From Nitrospirillum sp034653355 (GTDB taxonomy: Bacteria > Pseudomonadota > Alphaproteobacteria > Azospirillales > Azospirillaceae), in the NCBI RefSeq assembly GCF_034653355.1, contig NZ_JAYEER010000004.1, positions 1,364,001 to 1,428,000 on the forward strand: a stretch of 64,000 bases of DNA, written 5' to 3'. The translations under genes were made by a program, and so were the position numbers. The notes beneath the pieces were generated by a model. The model was not told the origin of the DNA, did no database searches, and saw only the letters and a program-made list of their open reading frames with translations. This document shows, one piece after another, positions 61,974-64,000 of this stretch. Within the stretch, counting starts at the first letter, position 1, and every line of letters starts with the position of its first letter.

Positions 61974-62369
61974 TCACTCCACATCAACCGGGCGGGGACG
62001 GCCGTCCTCGCCGATGGCGACGTAGGTGAAGACGCCCTCCGTCACCTGCACCGCCTCGCCCGTGGCGCCCCGGCGCACCCAGGTGTCGATGCGCACGCGG
62101 ATGGAGGTGCGCCCCACCGCCAGGATCTCGGTATAGCAGTTCAGTTCATCGCCCACCGCCACCGGGCGGTAGAACTTCATGGCCTCGATCCCCACCGTCG
62201 CCACTTTGCCCCGCGCCCGGCGCACGGCCTTGGCGGCGCCCGCCAAGTCCATCTGCGACAGCACCCAGCCGCCGAAGATGTCGCCGTTGGCGTTGGTGTC
62301 CGCCGGCATGGCGAAGGTGCGCAGCGCCGGCGCCGTGGAGAAATCGGGGGCGGGGGGCTGATCGTTCAT
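61974..62369 (-). CDS. YciA-like acyl-CoA thioesterase
   Basis: A 131-aa hot-dog thioesterase with MPADTNANGDIFGGWVLSQMD, the YciA/BACH motif with catalytic Asp, and VGDELNCYTEILAVGRTSI. It hydrolyses acyl-CoAs, probably broad range. ATG 62369 has GGAG upstream. It is divergent from parE. Confidence 0.92.
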   Translation of the reverse strand: MNDQPPAPDFSTAPALRTFAMPADTNANGDIFGGWVLSQMDLAGAAKAVRRARGKVATVGIEAMKFYRPVAVGDELNCYTEILAVGRTSIRVRIDTWVRRGATGEAVQVTEGVFTYVAIGEDGRPRPVDVE

Positions 62370-62468
62370 GGGTCCGTGCTCCAGGCCGGACACCCCTGAT
62401 TTGGGAGGGTGCCGCGTCCATCCTTACAAAATGTGGTGGTTATCGGGGCTGTTCCGCCGCCCCGGTCC

Positions 62469-62498
62469 TTGAACTGCGGCGACGCCCACTCCTATAAT
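62469..62498 (+). promoter_or_regulatory. parE promoter, predicted leaderless
   Basis: TTGAAC (62469-62474), an 18-nt spacer and a perfect TATAAT (62493-62498). The parE ATG is at 62504, so transcription should start at or beside the start codon. Confidence 0.75.
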
Positions 62499-62503
62499 GG
62501 GGT

Positions 62504-64000
62504 ATGAGCGACCTGTTTCAGAATACCGCCCGCAAGCAAGACAGCTATTCCGCCCAGGACATCGAGGTCCTGGAGGGGCTGGAGCCTGTCCGCCGCCGCC
62601 CTGGCATGTACATCGGCGGCACGGACGAACGCGCCCTGCACCATCTGGTGGCCGAGGTGCTGGACAACGCCATGGACGAGGCGGTGGCCGGCCACGCCAC
62701 CCGCATCGACCTGGAACTGGCGGCCGACGGCACCGTGTCCGTCCGCGACAACGGCCGCGGCATCCCGGTGGACGACCATCCGAAATATCCGGGCAAGTCG
62801 GCGCTGGAGGTCATCCTCACCACCCTGCATTCCGGCGGCAAGTTCAGCGGCAAGGTCTACGCCACCTCCGGCGGCCTGCACGGCGTGGGCCTGTCCGTCG
62901 TCACCGCGCTGACCGACCAGCTGACGGTGGAGGTGGCGCGCGACCGCACGCTCTACACGCAAAGCTACAGCCGGGGCGTGCCCCTGACGCCGCTGGTGAA
63001 CGCCGGCCCGGTCAACAACCGGCGCGGCACCCTGGTGCGCTTCCACCCCGACGCCCAGATCTTCGGCGAGGGCGCGCACTTCAAGGCGGAGCGGCTGTAC
63101 CGCATGGCGCGGTCCAAGGCCTATCTGTTCCGGGGCGTGGAAATCCGGTGGAGCTGCGATCCCTCGCTGCTGGCCGACGACAGCCCCATCCCGGCGGCCG
63201 AAACCCTGCACTTCCCCAACGGGCTGCTGGACTATCTGGTCTCGGCCCTGAAGGACCGGCGCACGGTGACCCCCACCGCCTTCGCCGGCCAGGCCGATTT
63301 CCCCAACCAGGCCGGCCGCGTGGAGTGGGCCGTGGCCTGGCCCGAGGATGACGAGGGCTTCAGCCACACCTACTGCAACACCATCCCCACCCCCCAGGGC
63401 GGCACCCATGACCAGGGCCTGCGCCAGGCGCTGACGCGCGGCCTGAAGGGCTATGGCGAGCTGGTGGGCAACCGCAAGGGCCCGTCCCTGACGGCCGAGG
63501 ATGTGGTGGACGGCGCCACCATTCTGCTGTCCGTCTTCATCCGCGACCCGCAATTCCAGGGCCAGACCAAGGAAAAGCTGGTGAGCGCCGAGGCCGTGCG
63601 CCTGACCGAGGCGGCCATCAAGGACCATTTCGACCACTGGCTGTCGGCCGCCCCCGACGCCGCCAAGGTGCTGTTGGACCGTCTGGTGGAAAAGGCGGAG
63701 GAGCGGGCGCGGCGCCGCGCCGCCAAGGACATGGCGCGCAAGGCCCCCACCCGCCGCCTGCGCCTGCCCGGCAAGCTGGCCGACTGCTCGCGCCAGAGTT
63801 CCGAAGGCACCGAGATCTTCATCGTCGAGGGTGACAGCGCCGGCGGCAGCGCCAAGCAGGCGCGCAACCGCGAGACCCAGGCCATCCTGCCCCTGCGCGG
63901 CAAGATCCTGAACGTGGCCTCCGCCAGCACCGACAAGCTGCGCGGCAACCAGGAACTGAGCGACCTGGTGCAGGCCCTGGGCTGCGGTGCCGGCAAGGAG
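62504..64000 (+). CDS. parE: DNA topoisomerase IV subunit B, 3' end outside window
   Basis: First 499 codons of ParE. The GHKL ATPase domain is visible (YIGGTDERALHHLVAEVLDNAMDEA, N55; DNGRGIPV; GGLHGVGLSVVTAL). The TOPRIM motif EGDSAGGSAKQARNRETQAILPLRGKILNV follows (about 440). The sequence fits ParE better than GyrB. ATG 62504 has no Shine-Dalgarno sequence; see the promoter just upstream. Confidence 0.95.
   Translation, partial: MSDLFQNTARKQDSYSAQDIEVLEGLEPVRRRPGMYIGGTDERALHHLVAEVLDNAMDEAVAGHATRIDLELAADGTVSVRDNGRGIPVDDHPKYPGKSALEVILTTLHSGGKFSGKVYATSGGLHGVGLSVVTALTDQLTVEVARDRTLYTQSYSRGVPLTPLVNAGPVNNRRGTLVRFHPDAQIFGEGAHFKAERLYRMARSKAYLFRGVEIRWSCDPSLLADDSPIPAAETLHFPNGLLDYLVSALKDRRTVTPTAFAGQADFPNQAGRVEWAVAWPEDDEGFSHTYCNTIPTPQGGTHDQGLRQALTRGLKGYGELVGNRKGPSLTAEDVVDGATILLSVFIRDPQFQGQTKEKLVSAEAVRLTEAAIKDHFDHWLSAAPDAAKVLLDRLVEKAEERARRRAAKDMARKAPTRRLRLPGKLADCSRQSSEGTEIFIVEGDSAGGSAKQARNRETQAILPLRGKILNVASASTDKLRGNQELSDLVQALGCGAGKE

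Noticed and set aside
1..64000. CRISPR arrays, rRNA genes and complete insertion sequences
   Set aside because: Looked for regularly spaced repeats, rRNA motifs and transposase signatures (DDE, HUH, integrase); none seen.

Overview
The window is GC-rich DNA from an alphaproteobacterium, most probably a Rhodospirillales/Azospirillaceae member (Azospirillum, Nitrospirillum or Niveispirillum type). This rests on base composition, on LpxI rather than LpxH in the lipid A cluster, and on the order rpsB-tsf-pyrH-frr-uppS-cdsA-dxr-rseP-bamA-skp-lpxD-fabZ-lpxA-lpxI-lpxB. The genus is a guess.

Region 1 (1-14.5 kb, minus strand) is this conserved envelope/translation cluster. It links ribosomal protein S2, EF-Ts, UMP kinase and RRF to isoprenoid, CDP-diacylglycerol, outer-membrane assembly and lipid A synthesis. 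Region 2 (14.7-31.2 kb) is accessory. It holds a haloalkane-dehalogenase-like hydrolase with a divergent HxlR regulator and a duplicated operator, a DUF4153 membrane protein, two extended SDRs each beside a divergent regulator, a tandem pair of NmrA-like reductases beside an XRE regulator, an MFS exporter, an ABC-F protein and a twin-AAA+ ATPase. About 12 kb of it lies between an intact tRNA-Ser(UGA) gene and an inverted 26-bp copy of that tRNA's 3' end, where a small gene is cut off.

Region 3 (31.3-41 kb) contains what I consider the most interesting system: two modular proteins (34562-35722 and 39538-38597) with the same ~130-residue N-terminal domain, the same promoter/leader and the same PDQPRD-type linker, but unrelated C-terminal domains. 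One C-terminus looks JAMM/JAB-like and the other carries HEWGH. Each gene overlaps a downstream gene for a small exported or membrane-anchored protein. This is the layout of polymorphic toxin/immunity pairs with an N-terminal module I do not recognise. A LysR regulator and an oxalate-decarboxylase-like bicupin lie between the two pairs.

Region 4 (41-64 kb) is mixed housekeeping and accessory: an HscC-like Hsp70 with a coupled J-like membrane protein, ArsR plus a double SRPBCC protein, an orphan gene behind a 14-bp inverted repeat, Dcp peptidase, several small enzymes and transporters, a Doc/AbrB toxin-antitoxin pair, a molybdopterin oxidoreductase, a YdcF-like protein, an M1 aminopeptidase, a single-domain response regulator, a Pro/Ala-rich lipoprotein, a thioesterase and the start of parE.

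Eight genes (lpxI, bamA, hydrolase, ABC-F, LysR, J-like protein, DUF3052-like protein, LysE) are each split by a one-base frame error, mostly in short homopolymers, with family-typical length recovered after correction. Because bamA is essential, consensus errors are the simplest explanation. I give these genes as whole CDS spans and flag the break.
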